A program made the translations under genes and the position numbers. Of a DNA stretch of 64,000 nucleotides, positions 30,532 to 39,135 are shown piece after piece (position 1 is the stretch's first letter; each line of letters opens with the position of its first letter). The DNA lies in the NCBI GenBank assembly GCA_025456145.1, contig JALOLD010000010.1, positions 27,048-91,047 of the forward strand, written 5' to 3'. The DNA comes from Thermoanaerobaculales bacterium (GTDB taxonomy: Bacteria; Acidobacteriota; Thermoanaerobaculia; Thermoanaerobaculales; Sulfomarinibacteraceae). The notes under the pieces were generated by a model. It was not told where the DNA came from and ran no database searches. It saw only the letters and a list, made by a program, of their open reading frames with translations.

Positions 30532-33139
30532 CTACTTCGCCGAGCGCGGCCACGAGGTCGTGGCCTCCTCGTCGCTGCTCCCCGCCGGCGACTCGACCCT
30601 GCTCTTCGCCAACGCCGGGATGAACCAGTTCAAGGACGTCTTCATCGGCCGCGAGCAGCGGTCCTACAGCCGGGCCGCGTCGTCCCAGAAGTGCGTTCGC
30701 GCCGGCGGCAAGCACAACGACCTCGAGAACGTCGGCTACACCGCCCGCCACCACACCTTCTTCGAGATGCTCGGCAACTTCAGCTTCGGCGACTACTTCA
30801 AGCGCGACGCCATCCGCTACGCCTGGGAGCTGCTGGTCGACGTCTACGGGATGCCGGTCGAGCGGCTCTGGTTCACGGTCTACACCGACGACGACGAGGC
30901 GGCGGCGCTGTGGCGGGAGACCGGCGCGGCGCCCGAGCGGATCCTGCGCTTCGGCGCCAAGGACAACTACTGGGCGATGGGCGAGACCGGGCCGTGCGGA
31001 CCGTGCTCGGAGATCCACTTCGACCGGGGGCCCGACCCCCTCGCGCCGGGCCGGGCCGAGCTGGTCAACGGCGAGGGCGACGACATCATCGAGATCTGGA
31101 ACCTCGTCTTCATGCAGTTCGAGCGCGACGCCGCGGGCGAGCTCCACCCGCTGCCGCGGCCGTCGATCGACACCGGGGCGGGCCTCGAGCGGATCGCCAC
31201 CGTGATGCAGGGAGTCGGGACCAACTACGACACCGACCTCTTCGTGCCGATCCTCGAGGCGATCGGCCGGCTCGTCGAGCGGCCGTATGACCCGACCGAC
31301 GCGCTGGCCCCGGCCTACCGGGTGATCGCCGACCACATCCGGGCGACGACCTTTCTGATGACCGACGGCGTCGTGCCGTCGAACGAGGGCCGCGGCTACG
31401 TGCTGCGCCGGATCATCCGGCGCGCGTTGCGCTACGGACGCAAGCTCGGGCTCGACGGCGCCTTCCTCTACACCCTGGCGCCGACCGTGGTCGAGCTGAT
31501 GGACGGGCCCTACCCGGAGCTGGTCGAGCGCCGTGAGGTCGTGACCACCCAGCTCGAGCAGGAGGAGCGGCGGTTCGCCCGCACCCTCAACGCCGGTACC
31601 GACATCGCCGGCCGCGAGCTCGAGCGGATCAAGCGCTCGGGCGGGACGGTGGTGCCCGGCCGGGTGGTCTTCGACCTCTACCAGACCCACGGCATCCCGG
31701 TCGAGCTGCTCGAGGAGTTCGCCCAGGAGGAGGGGCTGACCCTCGACGAAGAGGGCTTCGAGGAGGCGATGCGGAGCGAGCGCGAGCGCGGCCAGGCGTC
31801 GTGGCGGGGCGATCTCGCGGCCCGCTTCCGGCCCGAGCACGAGGAGCTGTTCGACGCCGGCGTGCGGTCGGCCTTCGACGGCTACGAGCGGCTCGAGCTC
31901 GAGACCGAGGTGGTCGCGCTGGTCGGCGCGGACGGGCTCGAGGACGAGCTCGCCGCCGGCTCCTCCGGCGAGGTCGTGCTCGCGACGACGCCGTTCTACG
32001 CCGAGTCGGGCGGTCAGGTCGGCGACACCGGAGAGCTGACCTGGGACGGCGGCCGGGCGCGGGTGCTCGACACCCAGAAGGCGATGGAGGGTCTGGTCGT
32101 CCACCGGGTCGAGGTCGAGGCTGGCGCCCTCGTCAAGGGGGCGACGGTGTCCGCGCGGGTCGCCGAGGGGCCGCGCCGCGACACCCAGCGCAACCACACC
32201 GCGACCCACCTGCTCCACGCCGCCCTCCACCGGGTGCTCGGCGACGCCGCCCAGCAGGCCGGCTCGCTGGTCGAGCCCGAGCGGCTGCGCTTCGACTTCT
32301 CGTGGGACGGCCCGGTGAGCTTCGACGAGCTCCAGGAGGTCGAGCGGCTGGTCAACGCCGAGATCGTCTCGAACCGGCCCCTCGACAAGACGCTCATGCC
32401 GATCGGCCGGGCCCGAGAGCTCGGGGCGATGGCCCTGTTCGGCGAGAAGTACGGCGACACCGTCCGCGTCGTCACGGTCGGCGACGGGGCCTTCTCGCGG
32501 GAGCTGTGCGGCGGTTGCCACGTCGAGCGGACCGGCGACATCGGGCTGTGCACGATCACCGGCGAGCGCGGGGTCGCGGCGGGCGTGCGCCGGATCGAGG
32601 CGGTCACCGGTCGCGGCGCCCTCCAGCTCCTCCAGGAGCGGGCGCGGCTCGCCAACCAGCTCGCCGGCCGCTACCAGACCTCGTTCGAGCGGCTGCCCGA
32701 GCTGCTCGACAAGCGCGAGCGCCAGCTCGCCGAGCTCGAGACCGAGGTCAAGACCCTCAAGCACCGGCTGGCCTCCGGCGACGCGGGAGTCGCCGAGGTC
32801 CGCGAGGAGGTCGACGGGATCACCGTGCTCGCCCGCCGGGCCCCGGAGATGAGCCCCGGCGAGCTCCGCAACCTCGCCGACACCCTCCGTCAGAAGCTCG
32901 GCTCCGGGGTGGTCGTGCTCGGGATGGAGGCGGGGGGCAAGGCGACCCTGCTCGCCGCGGTCACCGACGACCTCACCGACCGGGTCAGGGCCGGCGACCT
33001 GGTCCGCGAGCTCGCCGCGGTGGTCGGCGGCCGGGGCGGCGGCAAGCCAAACCTTGCCCAGGCCGGCGGCCCCGACGCCGCCAAGCTCGACGAGGCGCTG
33101 GCCAAGGCGCCCGAGCAGGTGAGGGCTCTGATCAGCTGA
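30488..33139 (+). CDS. alaS: alanyl-tRNA synthetase
   Basis: 883 residues from ATG 30488, behind GGGAGA; ATG 30497 is an alternative. Class II motifs are clear: LLFANAGMNQFKDVFIG, SSQKCVRAGGKHNDLENVG, HHTFFEMLGNFSFGDYFK and GAGLERI. The editing domain carries the zinc ligands HTATHLLH (H-x3-H) and CGGCH (C-x3-H). The C-terminal C-Ala/DHHA1-type domain ends GGRGGGKPNLAQAGG. Full length and apparently intact. Charging tRNA-Ala is essential, so this gene is an anchor of core chromosome. Confidence 0.98.
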   Translation: MRSMTSSEIRAAFLDYFAERGHEVVASSSLLPAGDSTLLFANAGMNQFKDVFIGREQRSYSRAASSQKCVRAGGKHNDLENVGYTARHHTFFEMLGNFSFGDYFKRDAIRYAWELLVDVYGMPVERLWFTVYTDDDEAAALWRETGAAPERILRFGAKDNYWAMGETGPCGPCSEIHFDRGPDPLAPGRAELVNGEGDDIIEIWNLVFMQFERDAAGELHPLPRPSIDTGAGLERIATVMQGVGTNYDTDLFVPILEAIGRLVERPYDPTDALAPAYRVIADHIRATTFLMTDGVVPSNEGRGYVLRRIIRRALRYGRKLGLDGAFLYTLAPTVVELMDGPYPELVERREVVTTQLEQEERRFARTLNAGTDIAGRELERIKRSGGTVVPGRVVFDLYQTHGIPVELLEEFAQEEGLTLDEEGFEEAMRSERERGQASWRGDLAARFRPEHEELFDAGVRSAFDGYERLELETEVVALVGADGLEDELAAGSSGEVVLATTPFYAESGGQVGDTGELTWDGGRARVLDTQKAMEGLVVHRVEVEAGALVKGATVSARVAEGPRRDTQRNHTATHLLHAALHRVLGDAAQQAGSLVEPERLRFDFSWDGPVSFDELQEVERLVNAEIVSNRPLDKTLMPIGRARELGAMALFGEKYGDTVRVVTVGDGAFSRELCGGCHVERTGDIGLCTITGERGVAAGVRRIEAVTGRGALQLLQERARLANQLAGRYQTSFERLPELLDKRERQLAELETEVKTLKHRLASGDAGVAEVREEVDGITVLARRAPEMSPGELRNLADTLRQKLGSGVVVLGMEAGGKATLLAAVTDDLTDRVRAGDLVRELAAVVGGRGGGKPNLAQAGGPDAAKLDEALAKAPEQVRALIS

Positions 33140-33159
33140 TCAGCCGCCGAGTCAGGAGG

Positions 33160-34779
33160 TCATCCGCCTGCTGCGGGGTGCGGGGCCGGCGGAGGCAAGG
33201 CCGGGGCCGCCCCGCGCTTCGACGTCATCGGGTTTGGGTCCGGCTGGATACGTTGAGCCGGGGGCGAAGATCCCACCGACGGCGTTGGTATCGGCCATCC
33301 AGCCACGGGGTCAGCAGACGCTCCATCACCGACCACCTCCCGCAACCGCCGCTCCACGTAGTCGAAGAACGGGTTGCACCGGAGCCGCATGAACATGGTC
33401 GGCGACACCGCCATCAGGCCGCGCTCGCCGCGCGGCTCGAGGGTTCCGAGCTGGACCCCGAAGCGGGCGTCCGGATCCGGCTCGAGGCCGTAGATCGGGT
33501 CGTCGATCGGGAACGGCACCGCCACGTGCGACAGCGAGTAGACACCCCTCGGCCACTCGAGATCGAGGGCCTCGACCTCGACTTCGCGAGCACCGCCCGG
33601 ACGTGACCAGACCTCGAGGGTTGGGCTGGACTCGTCGACGTTGGTGACCGCCGTCAGCCGGTAGGGTGTGGTCGGGCGACCGGTCAAGCTCCGCAGCCGC
33701 GCGGCGGGGTCGGTGCGGAAGAAGTCCCGCATCTTCGCCAGCCGGTTGACGTCGAAGATCACGAGCTCGTGCTCCGGCTCCGGGAGACGGTCGTAGAGAC
33801 CCTCGACCACCGCCTCCACCAGAACCGTGGCGTCGGCCAAGGACATGAAGGTCAGGACCGGGGGGAAGCGCGATGCTACCTGCTGCGCCTCGAGCTCGGC
33901 CAACCGGCGGCGGATCGAGCGCGTCAGCAGGTGCGTCTGGTATCCGGCACTGGCGGGGAAGGAGTTGTACTTGAAGGGGTCCGACTCGGGCTGGATGTCG
34001 GTCCACGCGAGCCGGTCGAACCACGGCATGAAGCTCAGCAGCTGGTAGCCGCGAGCCAGCGCCGCGAGCCGCGTGATGCCGATGGCCGGCGAGAAGAGGA
34101 TGATCCGATCGGGGACTCGGAGCTTCTCGTCGGCGAGGCTGTCGAGGGCCAGGTCGACGGCCAGCGCGCCGCCGTTCGAGTAGCCCACCACGATGATGTC
34201 GCCGGTGGGCCCGACCGTTCCCACGAGGTGCCGATAGGCGATCCGGACGGCCGCCCGCCAGTCGTCGACCGAGGCACGACGGAGCTCGCCGGGGGTGGTG
34301 CCGTGGCCGGGCAGGCGCAGCCCGGCCACGTGAAACCCCTCGGAGTGGAGGATCTCGGCTGCGCGCCGAAGGCTGTACGGCGAGTCGGTCAGCCCGTGGA
34401 GAAGGAGCGCGCCGCCCCGGCCCCCAGCCCCCGCCAGCTCATACGACCGGTTCCAGTCACGGGGAAAGCCCGCAGGGTTGTTGACGCCGCCCGGGGCGTA
34501 ACGATTCCAGGCGGGCTCTGCTCGCGAGTCGGGGTCACGGACGATCCGCCCGTCGAGCTCCTCGAAGAGCCGGCCCTCGAGCGCCAGGTAGCCGTCCCAG
34601 TCGAGTCCGCCCCGCTCGTCGCGGGCCTCGAACTCGTGCTCGAGGCCCACCGTGTGCCACGGAGACAGCTCCGGTTTCGATCGTTGCGCCCACGACGCGA
34701 CGACGACGACTGCCGCGACCACGGCCGCAGCGGCGACTCCCGTGACCCGCAACCAACGGATCGACCGATGCTGGTTCAC
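33160..34779 (-). CDS. membrane-anchored alpha/beta hydrolase (serine esterase/lipase-like)
   Basis: 539 residues from GTG 34779, which is preceded by GGAAGGGG. One N-terminal transmembrane helix (VTGVAAAAVVAAVVVVASW) anchors the protein, catalytic part outside. LLLHGLTDSPYSLR gives the oxyanion-hole region and VVGYSNGGALAV the nucleophile elbow G-Y-S-N-G. SLADATVLVEAVVEGL is a likely acid-residue region and SLSHVAVPF a likely catalytic His. Resembles the S33/lysophospholipase group (monoglyceride-lipase-like 'GHGTTPGEL'). A Pro-rich C-terminal tail follows. It is head to head with another alpha/beta hydrolase gene, with about 100 bases between starts. Confidence 0.82.
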   Translation of the reverse strand: MNQHRSIRWLRVTGVAAAAVVAAVVVVASWAQRSKPELSPWHTVGLEHEFEARDERGGLDWDGYLALEGRLFEELDGRIVRDPDSRAEPAWNRYAPGGVNNPAGFPRDWNRSYELAGAGGRGGALLLHGLTDSPYSLRRAAEILHSEGFHVAGLRLPGHGTTPGELRRASVDDWRAAVRIAYRHLVGTVGPTGDIIVVGYSNGGALAVDLALDSLADEKLRVPDRIILFSPAIGITRLAALARGYQLLSFMPWFDRLAWTDIQPESDPFKYNSFPASAGYQTHLLTRSIRRRLAELEAQQVASRFPPVLTFMSLADATVLVEAVVEGLYDRLPEPEHELVIFDVNRLAKMRDFFRTDPAARLRSLTGRPTTPYRLTAVTNVDESSPTLEVWSRPGGAREVEVEALDLEWPRGVYSLSHVAVPFPIDDPIYGLEPDPDARFGVQLGTLEPRGERGLMAVSPTMFMRLRCNPFFDYVERRLREVVGDGASADPVAGWPIPTPSVGSSPPAQRIQPDPNPMTSKRGAAPALPPPAPHPAAGG

Positions 34780-34882
34780 TGAAGACACCCCTTCCACGAT
34801 CGCGTAGACTGATCGAGATCTTAACTCGGGTCGAGGCGGTTTCCGGAGGGGTCCGACCGATGTCCACGAGCCGGACGGCAGC

Positions 34883-36148
34883 ATGAGCCAGCGCGCCTCG
34901 AGGTGGCGGACCGGATTGCGCCGTACCCTGTGGGCCCTCGCCGCCGTCGTGGCGGTGGGGGTCGCGCTGCCCTTCGGCTGCGTCGGCAACCGGATGTTCA
35001 ACACCGAGCCCGAAGACTATCTCAGGAACTACTCGACCTCCGGAGGGCTGGCGTACTCGGTGGCGGTGGTCGAGTTCGACGACCAGGGCCAGCCCTGGGA
35101 CCTGCGCCAGCTCGACGCGGCCATCGCGGAGATCCGGCGGCTCAACCGGGTCAGCGACGATGGGATCATCCTCTACCAGTTCATCCATGGCTGGAAGAGC
35201 AACGCGGCGAGGGAGAGAAGCTCCGGAGAACGGCTGGCCTGGTTCGAGAAACGGGTAGCGGCGGTCGCCGAGCAGTCGGAGCTTGCCTCCCGGGGAGGGA
35301 TCGGCACGCCCCGGCCGGTGGTCGGCCTCTACATCGGGTGGAGGGGCCGCACCTACTCGCTGCCGATCCTCATCGACGCCTCGTTCTGGAACCGCCGGGT
35401 GGCGGCCCACCGGGTCGCTTCCAAGAGCCTCCAGGAGGTGCTCTACCGATCCGTCAATGCCGCCCGCGAGCATCCGGACGCCAAGTGCGCCCTGCTCGGG
35501 CACTCCATGGGCGGGATGATCCTCGAGGAGACCCTCGGACCGGCGCTGGTCTCGGAGATCCTGCTGGCCGAGCACACGGAAGCAGCGGTCCCCGTGCGCT
35601 ACGACCTGATCGTCTCCGCCAACGCCTCCACCTCAGCGCTCCACACCAAGCAGCTCATCGACGTCTTCAACCGGACCCATGCGAGGCTCGTGTTGGAGGA
35701 TTCGGCCGGTCGCCGTCGACCGGCCGGCGGCCCGATGATCGCCTCCATTACCTCGGTCGACGACGGCGTCACCCGGTACATGGTGCCCCTCGCGATGACT
35801 CTCAACTCACTCTTCGTCCGCTATCGTCCCGCAGAAGAGGGCAGCCTGGCGTCGCAGCGCCGGCTCGGCATTCGCACCGCCGGTCACTTGCCGGCGCTGC
35901 ACAGCCACACCGTCGATATGGGCGGCGGCGACATCGCCGTCCGCGAGATTCCCGGGCGCTGGAATGACACCCCGTTCTGGGTCTTCCAGGTGCCGGCCGA
36001 GATCAGCCGCAACCACGGCGACATCGACGGGCCGTTGTGGGGCCGGTTGATGCTGCGGCTGTTGGAGGGCAACCGCGTGTTCGATCCGAGCGTGCGGATG
36101 CTGCTCACGGTCGGGGATCTCGAAGGCGACTCGGCTCCCAGCGGCTGA
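34883..36148 (+). CDS. alpha/beta hydrolase-like protein with GHSMG motif
   Basis: 421 residues. An N-terminal membrane helix (RTLWALAAVVAVGVALPFG) is followed by a Cys that is not in a canonical lipobox. LYQFIHGWKSNA resembles the oxyanion-loop 'HGW.nn' of DUF900/lipase-like proteins. CALLGHSMGGMILEE contains the nucleophile motif G-H-S-M-G. The later part (HLPALHSHTVDMGGGDIAV) may hold the catalytic His. I cannot assign a substrate. The divergent arrangement with the esterase on the other strand suggests a shared regulatory region and perhaps a related role in envelope lipid turnover (inference). Confidence 0.72.
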   Translation: MSQRASRWRTGLRRTLWALAAVVAVGVALPFGCVGNRMFNTEPEDYLRNYSTSGGLAYSVAVVEFDDQGQPWDLRQLDAAIAEIRRLNRVSDDGIILYQFIHGWKSNAARERSSGERLAWFEKRVAAVAEQSELASRGGIGTPRPVVGLYIGWRGRTYSLPILIDASFWNRRVAAHRVASKSLQEVLYRSVNAAREHPDAKCALLGHSMGGMILEETLGPALVSEILLAEHTEAAVPVRYDLIVSANASTSALHTKQLIDVFNRTHARLVLEDSAGRRRPAGGPMIASITSVDDGVTRYMVPLAMTLNSLFVRYRPAEEGSLASQRRLGIRTAGHLPALHSHTVDMGGGDIAVREIPGRWNDTPFWVFQVPAEISRNHGDIDGPLWGRLMLRLLEGNRVFDPSVRMLLTVGDLEGDSAPSG

Positions 36149-36405
36149 CCATCCGGGTTTCGACATCGCCCGGACGATCCTGGCCTGGGCGCAGGCCCCG
36201 GAGAAGGCGAGGGCTCTGATCGGCGGTAGAGCTTCAACGCATGGATGCGGGGTTTGGCGGGCATCAACCGTAACGATCATCGTTCGTTGCCGAAGTGGTC
36301 GGCGACCGTCAACCACGGCGCCTTTCAGATCCGCCATGATAGAAAAGGGCTGTCGCACTCTGTGACGACGCGAACGAGTTGGCCGTGAACGGACGGGAGG
36401 ACGAG
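36149..36405. other. intergenic region before the universal stress gene
   Basis: No gene supported. About 36172-36225 one frame reads RTILAWAQAPEKARALIGG, faintly like the end of AlaS, with a shared GAGGGCTCTGATC. This is probably coincidence or a tiny remnant. GGGAGGACGAG before 36406 is the ribosome-binding site of the next gene. Confidence 0.35.
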
Positions 36406-37353
36406 ATGAAGCGGTTCAGAAACCTCGTGGCCGTGCTGAACGGTGGCCCCGGCGATGCCCAGCTCCAGCGTCGGGCGAATGCGTTGGCGCTGGCGAACGG
36501 CGCCGCGCTCACCTACTGTGCGCCCCACGAGGAACCGCCGGTGTCCCTGCTGAAGAAGAGCCGCTTGTACCGCGAGCTCGACCGGCTCGTCGAGAAGGAG
36601 CGCCGCAGCTCCCTCGACCGGGCGGTGGAGGCCGCGACGAATGCCGGTATCGCGGCCGAGGCGCTCATGCTCCGGGGCAAGACCTTTGTCGCCGTCATTC
36701 AGGCGGTGCTCCTCCGGGGCCACGATCTCGTGCTCTACCCCGATGACGAGACGACCTCGCTTCACAGGCCCCTCTTCGGCAGCACGGCGACCCACCTGCT
36801 GCGCAAGTGCCCGTGTCCGGTGTGGGTGCTCAAGCCGTCCAGGGAGGCCGAAGACGGCCGCATACGGAAGGTCCTGGCTGCGATCAACGCCGCGACCGGT
36901 ATTCCCTCCGAACAGGAGCTCAACACCAAGATCCTCGAGCTCGCGACGTCGCTCGCCCGGCGGGAGGGGGCCGAGACCCACGTCGTCCACTGCTGGGCGG
37001 TGTACGGCGAGAGCCTGCTGGCGAGCCGCGGCCGGATGACGCCGGAGGAGCTCGACGAGTACCGGGCTGAGACGCTGCGCATCCACCGGAAGGCGCTCGA
37101 AGATGCGGTCGCCCGGTTTGTCGCCGATGGCCACGACGTCCGGATGCTCCTGCGTAAGGGGGATCCGGGCCTGATGATCCCCGAGCTCGCCGAGACGCTC
37201 CCCGCCGACGTCGTCGTCATGGGGACGGTCGCCCGCACCGGGATCAACGGGGTCTTCATCGGCAACACCGCCGAGAGCGTGCTGCAGCGGATCGGCTGCT
37301 CGGTGCTGGCGGTCAAGCCGGACGGGTTCTCGAGCCCGGTGTCGCTGGAGTAG
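36406..37353 (+). CDS. tandem universal stress protein (UspA/UspE-like)
   Basis: 315 residues from ATG 36406. It has two Usp domains. The first (about 1-145) is MKRFRNLVAVLNGGPGD ... HLLRKCPCPVWVLKP. The second (about 150-310) starts RKVLAAINAATG and ends with VVMGTVARTGINGVFIGNTAESVLQRIGCSVLAVKP. The 'G-x2-R-x-G-x-N-G-x-x-I-G-N-T-A-E' block matches the UspE/tandem group and the ATP-binding loop. It is convergent with the Mrp antiporter operon, 33 bases apart, consistent with a shared stress context. Confidence 0.9.
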   Translation: MKRFRNLVAVLNGGPGDAQLQRRANALALANGAALTYCAPHEEPPVSLLKKSRLYRELDRLVEKERRSSLDRAVEAATNAGIAAEALMLRGKTFVAVIQAVLLRGHDLVLYPDDETTSLHRPLFGSTATHLLRKCPCPVWVLKPSREAEDGRIRKVLAAINAATGIPSEQELNTKILELATSLARREGAETHVVHCWAVYGESLLASRGRMTPEELDEYRAETLRIHRKALEDAVARFVADGHDVRMLLRKGDPGLMIPELAETLPADVVVMGTVARTGINGVFIGNTAESVLQRIGCSVLAVKPDGFSSPVSLE

Positions 37354-37386
37354 ACCGGCGCGTGGTCCGCGGCGGCGTCGCGGATG

Positions 37387-39135
37387 TCAGACGAGCGACA
37401 CGAAAAGCGCAGCCAGCACGGTCAGCAGCGCGAGGCCCACCACCGGCCACCTGCCGAGCGCGCCCTCCACGGCGTCCAGCCCTCTCCCGAACCTCTCCCG
37501 GAACCCGGGCGTCCGAGATCGGCCCGCGGTGACGTCGTCGCAGTACTCGTGCCCGTCCGGCGCCGGCGCCGCGGGGCGGTCTGCGCCGACGAGCCGGGTG
37601 ACGAGCCGGCCGACGAGGACCCCGATGTCGCCCGGTGGGACCCAACGGGACGGGTCGGCCGACCACCGCGTGCGGATCCGACTCCCGGCGGCGGCCAGCG
37701 CCGCGCCCGCGAGGAGGGGCCAGACCGCGAGCCAGATCTTGGCCGGCGTGAGCTTGAGACGGAGCCACTCGAGCGATCCGGGCAGCAGCCAGACGCCGAC
37801 GACGACGGCGGCGACGAGGGACAGCCACGGCGCCCACAGGCCCGCCGTCGGGTGGTCCTCGGCGTCGTCGTGCGGCGGCCAGACGAGCGTGAGCATCCGG
37901 ATCATCAGCGCGGTGGTCCCGACGGCGCCGATGGGAAGGAGCAGGCCGACCGCCCAGGCCCAACCCTCCGGCAGGAGCGCGAGATTGCTCTTGAGCGCGG
38001 TCTTCGCGAGCGCCCCGCTGGTCAGGGGCGCACCCGCCAGCGCCAGCGCGGGAATCAACATGCCGATCCGGACCGTGGCGGTCTCGATCCGGGTCCGAGC
38101 GCCCGCCGCCGGTCCGATGCCGAGAAACAGCGCACCCTTGGCCAGCGCGTGGTGCGCCGTGTAGACGAGGACCGTGGCGAGGATGGTGGGCCAGGCGTCG
38201 GGCCGGACGGCGCCGACCCCGAGACCGGTCATGATGATCCCCATCTGGCAGACGCTGGAGTAGGCGAGCACGGTCTTCGGGTTGCGCTGGACGACACCGG
38301 CGAGGGCGCCGAGAATGGCCGCCGCGAGGCCGGCGGTCATGAAGACCGCCCCGAGGGTCGGCATGGCCGCTTCGCCGAGGGGCAGGAAACGGATCCACCC
38401 GAGCAGCCCGGCCTTGATCATGGTGCCGCTGAGGACCGCGCTGGCCGGGATCGGCGCCGCCGGGTGGGCCAGCGGCAGCCAGAAGTGCAGGGTCAGCGCG
38501 CCGGCCTTGATGCCGAAACCCACGAGCACCAGCAGGACGGCCAGATCGTCCGGCGCCGCGCGGTGGAGGGCGGCGATCTCGGTGGTGCCGTAGCCGACGA
38601 CGAGAAAGCTCAAGCCCGTGAGGATCACCACCTCGCCGATCATCGTCAGCGACAGGTAGACGCGGCTCGCCCGGCGCGTCTCGTCGTCGATCCGGTGCGA
38701 GACGAGACCGGCGGACGCGAGCCCCATGACGGCGAAGGACGTGAAGAACGTGGCGACGTCGCCGGCGACGATGAGGCCGATGTTGCCGGCCATGGCGAGC
38801 AGCAGCATGACGAAGAACCGCACCTTGACGGGATCGTCGCGGAGGTAGCTGCGGGCGTACCACGCCGCCGCCATGTAGAGGATGCTCGAAAAGCCGAGAA
38901 AGACCCGGCCGGTGTCGTCGAGCAGCAGGATCACGTGCTTGAGCAGCCACGGGACCGAGACCGTGGTGCCGCTCGCCGCGACCAGGGCGGCCGCCAGGGC
39001 GGGGAGCCCGGCGAACGGCGCGAGGGTCATCAGTCGGGACCGCAGCCCGGGCGCCGCCAGGGCGGCGGCCGCGGCCCAGGGGAGGACGATGGCGCCGAGG
39101 AGCAGAGCCTCGGAGAGGGCGCTGCCGGCGGTCAC
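37387..39135 (-). CDS. third MrpD/NuoL-type antiporter subunit of the Mrp operon
   Basis: 582 residues from GTG 39135, overlapping the previous stop by GTGA. About 14 membrane helices are followed by a hydrophilic segment (RWSADPSRWVPPGD to GFRERFGRG) and a last helix. It is an ND-type proton/ion-translocating protein. HFWLPLAHPAAPIPASAVLSG and MIKAGLLG carry the conserved central Lys. In the TM5 block, where the channel Glu is expected, the sequence is DVATFFTSFAVMGL, with Ala at that position. This may limit transport or change its coupling. The family call is secure; subunit letter is uncertain. Confidence 0.82.
   Translation of the reverse strand: MTAGSALSEALLLGAIVLPWAAAAALAAPGLRSRLMTLAPFAGLPALAAALVAASGTTVSVPWLLKHVILLLDDTGRVFLGFSSILYMAAAWYARSYLRDDPVKVRFFVMLLLAMAGNIGLIVAGDVATFFTSFAVMGLASAGLVSHRIDDETRRASRVYLSLTMIGEVVILTGLSFLVVGYGTTEIAALHRAAPDDLAVLLVLVGFGIKAGALTLHFWLPLAHPAAPIPASAVLSGTMIKAGLLGWIRFLPLGEAAMPTLGAVFMTAGLAAAILGALAGVVQRNPKTVLAYSSVCQMGIIMTGLGVGAVRPDAWPTILATVLVYTAHHALAKGALFLGIGPAAGARTRIETATVRIGMLIPALALAGAPLTSGALAKTALKSNLALLPEGWAWAVGLLLPIGAVGTTALMIRMLTLVWPPHDDAEDHPTAGLWAPWLSLVAAVVVGVWLLPGSLEWLRLKLTPAKIWLAVWPLLAGAALAAAGSRIRTRWSADPSRWVPPGDIGVLVGRLVTRLVGADRPAAPAPDGHEYCDDVTAGRSRTPGFRERFGRGLDAVEGALGRWPVVGLALLTVLAALFVSLV

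Noticed and set aside
34960..34985. Lipobox at the N-terminus of the 421-residue hydrolase
   Set aside because: The residues before the Cys (PFG) do not fit a canonical lipobox.
36172..36225. Small remnant of an alaS-like gene
   Set aside because: Only a 13-base match and a few similar residues; too short to separate from chance.
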